This document shows positions 19,316 through 27,739 of a stretch of DNA of 64,000 bases, one piece after another. The stretch comes from a virus. The stretch spans positions 186,001-250,000 of IMG/VR virus record IMGVR_UViG_3300034117_001582. One strand, given 5' to 3'. A program made the position numbers and the translations under genes. How positions within the stretch are numbered: position 1 is the first letter of the stretch; each line of letters opens with the position of its first letter. The notes below the pieces were generated by a model. It worked only from the letters and a program-made list of their open reading frames with translations. It made no database searches and was not told the origin of the DNA.

Positions 19316-20428
19316 ATGTCTAAAAAACTTTTAACATTACTTGCGGAAGAAATTAAAGAACAGGGGTTCGGTAGATATTTTCAAGACGCCATACTACCAA
19401 GCGGTCAAAGAATAGGAGACGTTAAAAGTGTTGACTTAGCGACTAGTAAACCAATCGATATCACTATTTCAGACACAGAAGATTTACCAAGCGACACAGA
19501 AGAATTACCAAATGAAGTTAAAGACGAGGAAGATGTGATTTTTCAAGATATTGTAAAAGACTCTGAAAAATCAATTGGTACTAAATATTGTTATGGTGGT
19601 AATGATCCAAATGAAGGTATAGATTGTAGCGCGTTTATGTTATATTATTACAAAAAGTACGGAATAGACCTACCAAGAAGCGCTAATAGTCAATATAATG
19701 CGTCTAAAAAATTTGACAATAAGGATAACTTAAAAGTTGGTGATTTAATCTTTTTTGAAGGAACACAAAAAGCATTACCTGATGGTTCCGCAAGTCATGT
19801 GGGTATGGTTCATAAAATACACCCTGACGGAAAAATAGATATGATTCATGCGAGCAGTAGTAAAGGAGTTATAATTCAACCGAATGTTTTTGGAAAAAAC
19901 TATTACAAAAAACATTTTTTAAGTTTTGGAACGTTTAGAAAAGGTATATCCCCCAAAAAAGTTGAAGACAATAAGATATTAGGTGGAAATACAAATTTAA
20001 AAAAACAAAAATTTATTTACCCATTACCAAAAAAAGTTAGATTGTCATCTCCATTTGGGCCTAGAGGGGGAAGACATCATAATGGTGTTGACCTTGCTTG
20101 TCCTGGTAATACAGAAGTATATTCGGTTGCTGATGGGAAAGTGGTTAGGGCAGACATTAAAGACTATGAAGGTTACGGTAATTTTATAATTGTTAAACAC
20201 ATCTTAAATGGTGAAACCTTATATTCAGGATATGCCCATTTAACTAAAATGTTGGTAAGTGTTGGTGATGAAGTTAAACAAGGACAATTAATTGCGAAAT
20301 CTGGTGGATCACAGGGTATGCGTAACGGTGCAGGTAATTCAGAGGACCCACATTTACATTTTGAAATTAGAAAAAGTCAAACGGGTGGACCCATTAATCC
20401 AATACATTTTATAGACGACATTAAGTAA
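19316..20428 (+). CDS. NlpC/P60 + M23 (LytM) bifunctional peptidoglycan hydrolase
   Basis: 370 residues. The tag-like opening (KKLLTLLAEEIKE, L-A-E) is followed by an acidic linker. Residues ~80-210 form an NlpC/P60 domain with Cys104 in GIDCSAF and His161 in SHVGMVH. Residues ~240-368 form an M23/LytM zinc endopeptidase with HHNGVD (H255, D259) and PHLHFE (H346, H348). Both domains keep their catalytic residues. NlpC/P60 enzymes cut gamma-D-Glu-diamino-acid bonds and M23 enzymes cut cross-bridges, so the protein can attack two peptide bonds. It is probably virion-associated or used at lysis. It diverges from the T9SS-type gene; upstream is GATATTTATTTGT. Confidence 0.9.
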   Translation: MSKKLLTLLAEEIKEQGFGRYFQDAILPSGQRIGDVKSVDLATSKPIDITISDTEDLPSDTEELPNEVKDEEDVIFQDIVKDSEKSIGTKYCYGGNDPNEGIDCSAFMLYYYKKYGIDLPRSANSQYNASKKFDNKDNLKVGDLIFFEGTQKALPDGSASHVGMVHKIHPDGKIDMIHASSSKGVIIQPNVFGKNYYKKHFLSFGTFRKGISPKKVEDNKILGGNTNLKKQKFIYPLPKKVRLSSPFGPRGGRHHNGVDLACPGNTEVYSVADGKVVRADIKDYEGYGNFIIVKHILNGETLYSGYAHLTKMLVSVGDEVKQGQLIAKSGGSQGMRNGAGNSEDPHLHFEIRKSQTGGPINPIHFIDDIK

Positions 20429-20541
20429 GTTATAAGTTAATCGTAGACACTAAAAATAGACATACACATTGGCGGTATATTAAAAAAGGTTAATATTTGG
20501 GTGTGTATCGGCTATTATAAATATTATTTTACTTTATTTTT

Positions 20542-20572
20542 TTTGTATTTTACAGAAAGTTATGTATCTTTG
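20542..20572 (+). promoter_or_regulatory. Bacteroidota-type promoter (TTTG-N19-TATCTTTG)
   Basis: TTTG at 20542-20545 and TATCTTTG at 20565-20572 are spaced by 19 nt and lie 16 nt before the ATG at 20588. This is a full match to the Bacteroidota housekeeping sigma consensus. Confidence 0.8.
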
Positions 20573-20587
20573 TTTTAAATAAACAAA

Positions 20588-20941
20588 ATGAAAGATATGG
20601 ACAAAATTCAAAAAGAAGCGGCACTTTATAAAGACTTACCAACTAAAAAATTAAAAAAAGCGATTCGTAGTTATAAATCTTTAGCATTTTCTAATTCAGA
20701 TATTTTTAATTTTCTGTACACCTTAGTTATTATGGTTGGGACTGCGGTGTTGATTTCAGGGTTTAATTTAGTCCTTCTGTTAGTAGTTGGTTTAGTTCAC
20801 TACTTATTTTTTTGGGTGTACTTACACAAATACAAAAAATCTAAAATTGTAAGTGATAAGGACAAAGAAGAAATTGATGAGATTATTAAAATTTTAGAAT
20901 CTCACCTTAAAGAACAAGAAACAAAAAACCCCTCCGTATAG
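20588..20941 (+). CDS. Small two-helix membrane protein
   Basis: 117 residues. A basic helical N-terminus (YKDLPTKKLKKAIRSYK) is followed by two hydrophobic segments at about 38-75 (FLYTLVIMVGTAVLISG and VLLLVVGLVHYLFFWVY) and a charged cytoplasmic tail. This 2TM layout resembles small Bacteroidota inner-membrane proteins; function unknown. It has a strong host-type promoter and its own terminator, so it is probably a stand-alone unit transcribed by host polymerase. No tag. Confidence 0.8.
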   Translation: MKDMDKIQKEAALYKDLPTKKLKKAIRSYKSLAFSNSDIFNFLYTLVIMVGTAVLISGFNLVLLLVVGLVHYLFFWVYLHKYKKSKIVSDKDKEEIDEIIKILESHLKEQETKNPSV

Positions 20942-20957
20942 AAGGGGTTTCTTTTTA
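20927..20957 (+). terminator. Terminator overlapping the end of the 2TM gene
   Basis: An AACCCCT/AGGGGTT stem followed by TTCTTTTT. The 5' arm encodes the last codons of the gene and the stop codon is in the loop. Confidence 0.85.
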
Positions 20958-20972
20958 TTAAAAGATAATATA

Positions 20973-21512
20973 TTAATTTCCAGTTCTTCTATATCTACTG
21001 TCAAGACCCTTTAACGCTAACGCCAATCCAGCAAATACCATTGCAACTGTAACAGGACCTGTGTATCTCTCTAATCCCGCCATATGATTTAAATCATGTA
21101 ACATAGAGGTTATTTGAGACTCCGAGTAACCCATAAATTCACCTAAAGAGAGTACCGCACCTGTCGCTGACATCCCAAGGCCACCACGCATCATCATTTT
21201 TTCTCTTCTTGATGCTCTTCTTGAAGATAAATCCTCATCGTCTTCATAAATGTTTTCACTTACATTGTTTTCCGACTTTTCTACTTTTCTTTCAAGTGTA
21301 TTTATTTCTCTTGATGAAAGGTCAGATAATACCTCATCTTTAAGGAACTCTGAAATTTTTCTAATTGCATCTTGTTTGGTCATGTCAGAGTCGTCTTCAT
21401 CATTAAAGTCCATTCTCATTTCCATTCCCATATCGTTTTCAGTGTCTTCAACAATTCTTTTAATAAGACTTGTTAATTGTGATTCTGTTAATCTAATTTT
21501 TTTAATTGCCAT
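20973..21512 (-). CDS. Tagged membrane protein, hypothetical
   Basis: 179 residues. The opening IRLTESQLTSLIKRIVED is the RLTES-class tag, ending I-V-E. An acidic, helical middle follows (Met/Asp-rich, then Ser/Arg-rich SSRRASRREK). Two hydrophobic stretches near the C-terminus (GGLGMSATGAVLSLGEF and VTVAMVFAGLALALKG) suggest membrane association. The leader holds four T6-7A units (21511-21541 on the plus strand) between an ATATTTATAA element and the ATG. Function unknown. Confidence 0.75.
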   Translation of the reverse strand: MAIKKIRLTESQLTSLIKRIVEDTENDMGMEMRMDFNDEDDSDMTKQDAIRKISEFLKDEVLSDLSSREINTLERKVEKSENNVSENIYEDDEDLSSRRASRREKMMMRGGLGMSATGAVLSLGEFMGYSESQITSMLHDLNHMAGLERYTGPVTVAMVFAGLALALKGLDSRYRRTGN

Positions 21513-21558
21513 TTTTTTATTTTTTTATTTTTTTATTTTTTATATTATAAATATATTG

Positions 21559-21999
21559 TTATTTCAAAAATCTTAATTTATAAAGTGTTGAATTAATTAA
21601 CTCACAAACAGTATCAATTTGATTTTGTATGTATGAGTCTTCACAACAATCTCTTAGCCCCTCAACTTTACCACAAAGACCTTGTAAATATTTAATAGTT
21701 GATTCAGTACTTTTATACCCCTCAATGTCGTAAGATGTATAACCACCAATAATACCGTATTTTCCTTGGAATGACTCAACCAATCCATCAACTATACCAT
21801 CAATACCTTCATAATATTTTTGAAGTGCTTTGTGTTCTGAATATGAGTCTGTTTGTAGGTGTAAGGTATGTGTTTGCGTTCTTGAGTGAAGTAATAATGA
21901 TATCATCTCTGCAAACTCACCATTTTTACCTTCTTTTTGTTCAGACATCAATCTTGATGTATTGAAACCTTTTCTAATTAATTCTTTTTTTGTTATCAT
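21559..21999 (-). CDS. Tagged helical protein, ferritin-like (DUF5856-type)
   Basis: 146 residues. The tag KKELIRKGFNTSRLMSEQ is followed by a four-helix-type body beginning EFAEMISLLLHSRTQTHTLH. Regularly placed His, Glu and Tyr residues (SEHKALQKYYEGIDGIVDGLV) recall ferritin/Dps-like bundles and the phage family I know as DUF5856. The link is from memory and untested. ATATTTATCATT lies just before the ATG, back-to-back with the divergent PAP2 gene. Confidence 0.65.
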   Translation of the reverse strand: MITKKELIRKGFNTSRLMSEQKEGKNGEFAEMISLLLHSRTQTHTLHLQTDSYSEHKALQKYYEGIDGIVDGLVESFQGKYGIIGGYTSYDIEGYKSTESTIKYLQGLCGKVEGLRDCCEDSYIQNQIDTVCELINSTLYKLRFLK

Positions 22000-22021
22000 A
22001 ATGATAAATATATCTATTTTT

Positions 22022-22029
22022 GTATTTAT
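22022..22029 (+). promoter_or_regulatory. Candidate phage late promoter before the PAP2 gene
   Basis: GTATTTATATAAAT on the plus strand ends directly at the ATG at 22036. It shows that the element follows gene orientation, being on the plus strand for a plus-strand gene. Confidence 0.5.
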
Positions 22030-22035
22030 ATAAAT

Positions 22036-22629
22036 ATGTTACTAAAAGAAGAAATATCACGAATAAAAAAAATAATGAATTTATCTGAAGGGTTATTTGA
22101 TAATTTTAATATTTCAGATTTTAAAAAAATGGATCCACCATCAAATGGTAGTAAAGAAACCAAAAAAGAAATAGACTATTTAGAAGATATTGACGTTGAC
22201 TCATTATTTGTTCAAGAAAAAGATGATATGTTGGGTAACTTTATAAAGTTTTTAGATGGTAAGAAATTAAAATACGATAAAAAACAACTTAAAAAGATAT
22301 ACGACGACTCATACCATATCGTTAAAGAACTAAAAAATCATTTTAAAAGACCAAGACCATTTGATTTAAAACCAAAATTAAAAGACGAAGTTACAGATTC
22401 AATGGAAGGGTTTGCATATCCATCAGGACACTCAACAACATCCTATCTTTTATGTTACGTTTTAAGTGAATTATACCCGAAATATAAAAAAGACTTTGAA
22501 AAAATTGCAGAAGATATTGTTTTTTCAAGACAAATGGCTAAAGCACATTACCCGTCAGACATTAAATTTGGTAAAAAGTTAGCGAAAAGTATGTTTAAAC
22601 ATTTAAAAGATGGTGATTTAATCCATTAA
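22036..22629 (+). CDS. PAP2-family phosphatase with N-terminal tag
   Basis: 197 residues. The tag MLLKEEISRIKKIMNLSE ends at L-S-E. The three PAP2 motifs are intact: K-x6-R-P at residues 100-108, PSGH at 129-132, and SR-x5-H-x3-D at 164-175. There are no membrane helices, so it matches soluble class A acid phosphatases more than lipid phosphatases. These enzymes use the motif-3 His as phospho-acceptor on phosphomonoesters. In a phage it could act on nucleotides or lipid phosphates; the substrate is not predictable. Its 3' end overlaps the convergent gene by 12 nt. Confidence 0.85.
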   Translation: MLLKEEISRIKKIMNLSEGLFDNFNISDFKKMDPPSNGSKETKKEIDYLEDIDVDSLFVQEKDDMLGNFIKFLDGKKLKYDKKQLKKIYDDSYHIVKELKNHFKRPRPFDLKPKLKDEVTDSMEGFAYPSGHSTTSYLLCYVLSELYPKYKKDFEKIAEDIVFSRQMAKAHYPSDIKFGKKLAKSMFKHLKDGDLIH

Positions 22630-23178
22630 GTTGGTAATAACCTCTTCTTGGAAGAAGTATTTAACCTGATGTATATCCTCCCCTAACTCATTTTGTAGTC
22701 TAATCTCTTTTTTTTCATCGTATCCAGCAAACTCATCATCAGAATCGTATGTTTGGTACCCGTTTGACTCCAAAACAAAATCAATCTCTGTTAGGTTTTG
22801 ATTTTTATCGGTAACTATAACACCAACCCATTCCTCACCATGCCATTTTACCGACCCATAGTGTAGGATTTCGTCTGTTAATATGTCGGAATAGTCATAT
22901 TTGAATGAAAATTCACTACCATCACGTAAATAAGTGGTATATTCCTCACCTTCTTTATCCTCAAAATCAGGTGTTTTACCTTCAAAATCGGTGTTTTTAG
23001 GGTTAAAATCACCTTTTTTACCCCCATTTAACCACTCTGAATAGCGATTTAAGGTCATTTTTTCCTCATTTTCAAGGTTTTCATACCCAATTTTACCTAT
23101 TTTTTCTAATATTTGGTCTATTTCTTGGGTGTTTTCGACCAAAAAACGGTATTGAGACTCTGTAATTATGATTTTCAT
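22618..23178 (-). CDS. Tagged hypothetical protein
   Basis: 186 residues. The MKIIITESQYRFLVE tag has I-T-E and L-V-E sites. Residues ~20-55 (LEKIGKIGYENLENEEKMTLNRYSEWL) resemble the short two-helix motif found at the C-terminus of Bacteroidota rhomboid proteases (DUF6576-like). The rest is acidic and beta-rich (Trp-His-Gly-Glu, many Asp/Tyr). Function unknown. CTATTTATTTGT stands directly before the ATG. Confidence 0.7.
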   Translation of the reverse strand: MKIIITESQYRFLVENTQEIDQILEKIGKIGYENLENEEKMTLNRYSEWLNGGKKGDFNPKNTDFEGKTPDFEDKEGEEYTTYLRDGSEFSFKYDYSDILTDEILHYGSVKWHGEEWVGVIVTDKNQNLTEIDFVLESNGYQTYDSDDEFAGYDEKKEIRLQNELGEDIHQVKYFFQEEVITNLMD

Positions 23179-23195
23179 ACAAATAAATAGTCTTT

Positions 23196-23230
23196 TTTGT
23201 TGGTTTTTACTTAAAAAAGTAGTATTTTAG
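23196..23230 (+). promoter_or_regulatory. Weak host-type promoter for the uvrC-like gene
   Basis: TTTG at 23196-23199 and TATTTTAG at 23223-23230 are 23 nt apart. The -7 box has one mismatch to TAnnTTTG and spacing is at the long end. Confidence 0.3.
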
Positions 23231-23235
23231 CGTAT

Positions 23236-24510
23236 ATGTTAGTAGAAAAACTTAAAAATATTCCAAAAAGTAGTGGTTGTTACCTTTTTAAAGACAAAAA
23301 AGGTCAAATTATCTATGTTGGTAAGGCAAAACACCTCCCAAATAGGGTAAAATCGTACTTTTCTAACAAAAATCACACAAGTAAAACCAAATTATTGGTA
23401 GAAAACGTGTCAGATGTGGATTTTTTGACCACTTTAGACGAAAATTCGGCACTTGTGCTTGAAAATGACCTAATTAAGACCCATAATCCCAAATTTAACA
23501 TTAAATTAAAGGACGACAGGTCAAAAAAATGGTATCTAACCCTTACAAATGGTGATTTTCCACGTTTAGAAGTTAAAAATGACACAAGTTTAGACTCAGA
23601 CCCCCTAATTGAAGTACCAAGTAGTAGTTTATGTCATGAAATGTATGATTTATTACATGATATCTTTAATTTACGTTCATGTTCTTATGAATTAACACCC
23701 GAAAACATTGAAAATAACAAGTTTAAAGTGTGTTTAGAGTCCCATATGGGTCGATGTGACGCCCCATGTGTATCAAACATCAATAAATTTATCTATCGTG
23801 AGGTAATAACTGAACTAAAACAGGTAGTTTCATTCAACTTTGACCAACTACGAAGTAAATTAATTCGTAAAATGAACGCTTTTAGTAAAAATATGGAGTT
23901 TGAGAAGGCAAATACCATCAAATTTCGACTAAATGCACTTGATAAGTATGAAAAATGTGTAGAATCCGCAAGAATTGGTGGTTATTTGGTGATTGCCGAC
24001 GAGTTCAAGACTACTTTTGGGTTACAAAACGCCCCAATTGACATAGAAATGTATGATAACTCCCATACTGCGGGTGATTGTCAGGTATCTGCCCTTGTTA
24101 GATATACAAATGGTAGGAAGAACACGTCAGAATACCGTAAGTTTAACATTAAAACGGTTGAGGGTCCTGATGATTACGCATCATTTGATGAGGTTTTACG
24201 TAGAAGGTTTACCAGATTACTTAAAGAACGTGGAAAACTACCTGACATGGTAGTAATCGATGGTGGTAAGGGTCAATTAGGGGTGGCAAAGAGGGTTTTT
24301 GAGGAACTTTCACTACTTGATAAGGTAGATTTACTATCTATTGGTAAAAACTCGTCTCACAAGTCAGATACTGTCCACTTTTGTGGCGGAAATAGTGTTA
24401 AATTTGAAAATTCTAAGTTTTTTAACCTACTTGGTACTATACAAGATGAGGTTCACAGGTTTGTTATTACTTTTCACCGTAAAAAACGAACAAAAACTAT
24501 GTTTAATTAA
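23236..24510 (+). CDS. uvrC: UvrC-like excision nuclease lacking the C-terminal HhH domain
   Basis: 424 residues. A GIY-YIG nuclease domain lies at residues ~10-90 (GCYLFKDKKGQIIYVGKAK). A Cys-containing segment typical of UvrC follows (CLESHMGRCDAPC). A UvrB-binding-like helix pair lies at ~210-240 (MNAFSKNMEFEKANTIKFR). The RNase H-like endonuclease half carries IEMYDNSHTAGD and VVIDGGKGQLGVA. It ends at FHRKKRTKTMFN, the point where cellular UvrC (about 600 residues) continues into tandem helix-hairpin-helix motifs. UvrC makes both incisions in nucleotide-excision repair. Loss of HhH would alter DNA binding, so this may be a phage-specialised repair or host-DNA nuclease. No tag. Confidence 0.9.
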   Translation: MLVEKLKNIPKSSGCYLFKDKKGQIIYVGKAKHLPNRVKSYFSNKNHTSKTKLLVENVSDVDFLTTLDENSALVLENDLIKTHNPKFNIKLKDDRSKKWYLTLTNGDFPRLEVKNDTSLDSDPLIEVPSSSLCHEMYDLLHDIFNLRSCSYELTPENIENNKFKVCLESHMGRCDAPCVSNINKFIYREVITELKQVVSFNFDQLRSKLIRKMNAFSKNMEFEKANTIKFRLNALDKYEKCVESARIGGYLVIADEFKTTFGLQNAPIDIEMYDNSHTAGDCQVSALVRYTNGRKNTSEYRKFNIKTVEGPDDYASFDEVLRRRFTRLLKERGKLPDMVVIDGGKGQLGVAKRVFEELSLLDKVDLLSIGKNSSHKSDTVHFCGGNSVKFENSKFFNLLGTIQDEVHRFVITFHRKKRTKTMFN

Positions 24511-24550
24511 AAAAACTCCATCTCTTAGTTTGAAATGGGGTTTAAATTGT

Positions 24551-24844
24551 TTAATCTCTTGGGAAAACAGTACTTTTTACTTTAACTCCCTTTGGTAATT
24601 CAAAAGTTTCGGGTCTTTGACTTTCAATACGTTTATATTTTTGAACAGGAAAATTATAATTTAGTTTATTTAACTCCATCATGTATTTAATACCGTGTTC
24701 TTTGATTCTATTGATAACATCATCAACCAATTCGGTTTGTTTGTTATATGAAACACCATGAACCATTTCAAGATCATAATTTGATTCATTAATAACAAGG
24801 TTTGTTATTCTTTTTATCTCCGATTCTGTAATTCTTCTACTCAT
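24551..24844 (-). CDS. Small tagged hypothetical protein
   Basis: 97 residues. The tag SRRITESEIKRITNLVINE is an RLTES variant ending I-N-E. The body is helical (TELVDDVINRIKEHGIKYMM) with a basic C-terminal strand. No family recognised. It lies just downstream of the 425-residue gene (9-nt gap) in the same direction. Confidence 0.7.
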   Translation of the reverse strand: MSRRITESEIKRITNLVINESNYDLEMVHGVSYNKQTELVDDVINRIKEHGIKYMMELNKLNYNFPVQKYKRIESQRPETFELPKGVKVKSTVFPRD

Positions 24845-24853
24845 ATTTTAATA

Positions 24854-26131
24854 TTATATTCCTAATTCAGATAAATCGATGTCATCATCATCTTCATCCG
24901 GTAATGCCTCTTTATATGCTTGTCTTTTTAGGTCGTTTACAATCCCATCAACCAATCTTTGGATGAATTGTTTACCCTTAGGGTCATCATTTAAGATTAA
25001 TTGAGCAATTCTAAAGAATTCTTTAGCATCAAGTGCCGAAAATCGCATAAATAGGTAATGTTGGATGTGTTTTTTGTCTTCATCAAACAATTCCATAGGG
25101 TAAGTTGCCATAAACTTCTCCCAAAAGATAGGACCAAGTCTTGAATCCCATATTTCAGAAGGTAATGTGTCTTCTGCGTTTAAAATCATCTCTTGTTGTT
25201 TTGGATCATCAGGTAAACCATGTGTTCCAAAGATTTCATACACACCTTTTACTAATTCATGCACCAATAATGGGAATGTAACCGCCTTAGCCCTTACTGT
25301 TGGTGGGTCTGTCTCTTCATCAACCTCTGATTGACCCATTTGACCACCGCCACCGCCAGCCATTCCTTCCATGTCAGGGAATATCCAATACGCATGTTCC
25401 ATTAATGCTTGTGATACCCCATAAAGATTTAATAAACTTGGGTCCATGTTGTTTAATTCTTTTGAAACTAACACATACATATGACCACCTTTAAATGCTG
25501 CCCCCTGAATAAGGGAATTAATAAATCTTCTTTTGGATCTTTCCAAATTAAAGTTTTCCATATCACCCATAAACTCTTCAATCTCTTCTTCAGATGGTAA
25601 TTCAGGTTCAGATTGCATTCCTTTAGCGGCACCCATAGGTTGCATTACAAGTTCAGCTTTGAATTGCATTGCACCTTCAGGAATACCCATCTCTTTTTTA
25701 ACAAGTTTGATAGCAAGTTGTTCCAACTCTTCTTTATTTCTCATTTGAATACCGATGATTTGTTGCATTGATTGCATTACGGTCATCATTAATTGATTAA
25801 GAGGATTATTTCCTTGAATTACTCTTGTGTTACCCATGTATCTATTTACTTTCTCTACAGAATCTTTAAATCTCTTAGATGATATTAATTCAATAAAGTC
25901 TTTATCCATCTTTGGGATAGCAGGGAAGTTATGGTAAGGGGTTTCCTTACCTGTTATCTTTCTTTCAATACCCGGTTCCATTCTTTCAGGCCCTTCATAA
26001 TCAATAGGGGCTTCATTAAGTCTGGTACTTATCGATGCCAACCTATTCATTTCAACATTGTTCAAACCCTCAAGAACCAATTTAGCTCTTAAGTGTTCTC
26101 TTTCTTTTTTAAGTGTGTTTAAATTTCTCAT
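24854..26131 (-). CDS. Conserved-looking phage protein of unknown function, possibly structural
   Basis: 425 residues. The N-terminal helix with an L-N-E site (ISTRLNE, residues ~32-38) fits the tag pattern. The body is Met-rich and helical (NQLMMTVMQSMQQIIGIQM) with a Gly-rich loop (GMAGGGGGQMGQ, ~265). The acidic C-terminus is DEDDDDIDLSELGI. The Met/Gln-rich helices and acidic tail suggest an abundant structural or scaffold-type protein; this is inference. Start and stop overlap the 124-residue gene upstream (ATGA type). Confidence 0.65.
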   Translation of the reverse strand: MRNLNTLKKEREHLRAKLVLEGLNNVEMNRLASISTRLNEAPIDYEGPERMEPGIERKITGKETPYHNFPAIPKMDKDFIELISSKRFKDSVEKVNRYMGNTRVIQGNNPLNQLMMTVMQSMQQIIGIQMRNKEELEQLAIKLVKKEMGIPEGAMQFKAELVMQPMGAAKGMQSEPELPSEEEIEEFMGDMENFNLERSKRRFINSLIQGAAFKGGHMYVLVSKELNNMDPSLLNLYGVSQALMEHAYWIFPDMEGMAGGGGGQMGQSEVDEETDPPTVRAKAVTFPLLVHELVKGVYEIFGTHGLPDDPKQQEMILNAEDTLPSEIWDSRLGPIFWEKFMATYPMELFDEDKKHIQHYLFMRFSALDAKEFFRIAQLILNDDPKGKQFIQRLVDGIVNDLKRQAYKEALPDEDDDDIDLSELGI

Positions 26132-26505
26132 TAGTTTTCACTCATATCAATTCCTAATTCATCAAATGATAACCAACTTGGCATTCTTCTTTCATTTTCA
26201 GCTTTAGGATTTTTTTTAGGTCCTGGTTTAGGACTATACGGAGTATCCGGGTTTTTAGGTTTTGTTGGAGTGTCGACATCAGGTCTAACAGGAGTTTCAA
26301 TTTCTCTATTTGATTCAACATCAAAGTCAATTCCGTCATATTCATAATCAACGTTATCTAATACGTCAATGTCTTCATCGTTCATAACATCAAAGTCCAC
26401 ATCCTCTTCCATTGGTACTTCTTTTTGTTCTGAAATTACTCTACCTCTTTCATATCCAAAAAGATATTTCATTTCATTTAATTCGTTTACTACGTTTTTT
26501 TTCAT
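26131..26505 (-). CDS. Small acidic tagged protein with Pro/Lys-rich C-terminus
   Basis: 124 residues. The tag VNELNEMKYLFGYERGRVISE ends I-S-E. A very acidic middle (EDVDFDVMNDEDIDVLDN) is followed by a Pro-Lys-rich linker (TPTKPKNPDTPYSPKPGP) and a short C-terminal helix. It looks intrinsically disordered. ATATATTTATAT lies upstream. It is the first gene of the three-gene run with the 425- and 97-residue genes. Confidence 0.7.
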   Translation of the reverse strand: MKKNVVNELNEMKYLFGYERGRVISEQKEVPMEEDVDFDVMNDEDIDVLDNVDYEYDGIDFDVESNREIETPVRPDVDTPTKPKNPDTPYSPKPGPKKNPKAENERRMPSWLSFDELGIDMSEN

Positions 26506-26541
26506 AACTACGTTTTTTATATAAATATATGGTTATTAAGA

Positions 26542-26997
26542 TTAAATCTCTTTAATGTTAGTTATATCATCACTAGACACATCACTGTCGTACACATCTT
26601 CATTAATAATTCGACCATCCCAATATTCATATTCACTAATAGTTCCCATATCATAAAGAACTGATTTTGTTAATGGTATATATGAAGAAACCTCACTAAG
26701 GTATGTTACGGTTTTATATAAAGTGATTTCTTCATCATGAGTAACCTCATAGTTTTTTAATGTCGGTCTTTCAATATTAACATCAGGGTTATTAAAATCG
26801 GGGTTATTTAAATATAACATAATAAAAAATCCCCATATTTCGTAATTAGTATTAGTAATACTAAAATATTTTAAAGCATCATCAATAATAGTTATAACCT
26901 CAGCGGCATATGCATCGTGTTCGTTAATTTCAACACCCTCCTCTTCAAATTTTTCACGCATAGAAGATAGTATCAACCTTAATACACCATCAGACAT
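26542..26997 (-). CDS. Hypothetical protein
   Basis: About 151 residues from the ATG at 26997. An in-frame TTG at 27015 would add MANFNN and sits 11 nt from a GTATTTATAA element (27027-27034), so it is a real alternative. The protein is helical then acidic, with VEINEHDAYAAEVITIIDDALKYF near the N-terminus. No family recognised and no clear tag. Confidence 0.65.
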   Translation of the reverse strand: MSDGVLRLILSSMREKFEEEGVEINEHDAYAAEVITIIDDALKYFSITNTNYEIWGFFIMLYLNNPDFNNPDVNIERPTLKNYEVTHDEEITLYKTVTYLSEVSSYIPLTKSVLYDMGTISEYEYWDGRIINEDVYDSDVSSDDITNIKEI

Positions 26998-27038
26998 GTT
27001 ATTAAAATTTGCCAAATTTTTTATTTATAAATACTTCG

Positions 27039-27332
27039 TTAATCTAAATCTTTATCCACCAAATAATATTGGTACCCCAATGAATAATACATAAAGCTTC
27101 CTTTTGATTTTAAAATAAGATTTAATTTTTCTTTTTCAGATGTTTTTACACCAACAATAGTTTTACCTTGTGGTAATTTTCTTCCTGGATGAGTATTTAA
27201 TACATCTTGTATTGGTTCCAAAAAGTATTTTAATTTTTTAATTAGAGTTTTTTTATCTCCAACAACACCAATGTCGTATTTTTTGCAAAGTGATTTGATT
27301 TCTAATACATCTAATAGTTCTAAATTTTCCAT
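27039..27332 (-). CDS. Small SAP-domain-like protein
   Basis: 97 residues. Residues 5-38 (LDVLEIKSLCKKYDIGVVGDK and the following LIKKLKYFL) fit the SAP helix-extension-helix motif used for DNA binding. The rest (PGRKLPQGKTIVGVKTSEKEK) is basic and mixed. The TATCTTTG box of a host-type promoter lies only 4 nt before the ATG, so the mRNA is probably leaderless. A DNA-binding or transcription-related role is inferred. No tag. Confidence 0.65.
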   Translation of the reverse strand: MENLELLDVLEIKSLCKKYDIGVVGDKKTLIKKLKYFLEPIQDVLNTHPGRKLPQGKTIVGVKTSEKEKLNLILKSKGSFMYYSLGYQYYLVDKDLD

Positions 27333-27336
27333 ACCA

Positions 27337-27368
27337 CAAAGATAAGTAAAATAAATTATTTAAACAAA
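27337..27368 (-). promoter_or_regulatory. Bacteroidota-type promoter on the minus strand (TTTG-N20-TATCTTTG)
   Basis: Plus-strand CAAA (27365-27368) and CAAAGATA (27337-27344) read as TTTG and TATCTTTG on the minus strand, spaced by 20 nt. It drives the SAP-like gene and overlaps the end of the upstream gene at 27356. Confidence 0.65.
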
Positions 27369-27673
27369 GAAGATTTTGTTCTTATTAAATTATCAACCGC
27401 AATTTGAGCATCTTTTTGATTTGCATATATCTTTGTAAGGTCATTAAACTTAGAATCTCTGAATCTTTCGTCATCTCTAGCGTCCTTTGGTAATTTAACC
27501 CCTTTACTTTTCCAAGTATATTTAATTTTATATTTACCAAACCCTTCAGGAGTTACTTGAAATTCAGGTAGACCATTATCTTCGGTATCTTCCATTAAGA
27601 ACTTTTTATTCAAATACCTTTCTTCGGCAATAGCATTAATTGATTGAATAACTTTTTGTTTTCTATTCCACAT
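27356..27673 (-). CDS. Small hypothetical protein with tag-like N-terminus
   Basis: 105 residues. The basic helical opening KQKVIQSINAIAEERYLNKK has I-A-E and, further on, L-M-E. The body FQVTPEGFGKYKIKYTWKSKGVKL is beta-rich, and the helical end (QKDAQIAVDNLI) could be a small nucleic-acid or protein-binding fold. CTATTTATTAAAA lies before the ATG. Not recognised. Confidence 0.65.
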   Translation of the reverse strand: MWNRKQKVIQSINAIAEERYLNKKFLMEDTEDNGLPEFQVTPEGFGKYKIKYTWKSKGVKLPKDARDDERFRDSKFNDLTKIYANQKDAQIAVDNLIRTKSSLFK

Positions 27674-27739
27674 ACTTTTTTTTTAATAAATAGTTTTACT
27701 ATATGAATAATAATGATTAAAATTAAAAAAACAAAAAAC

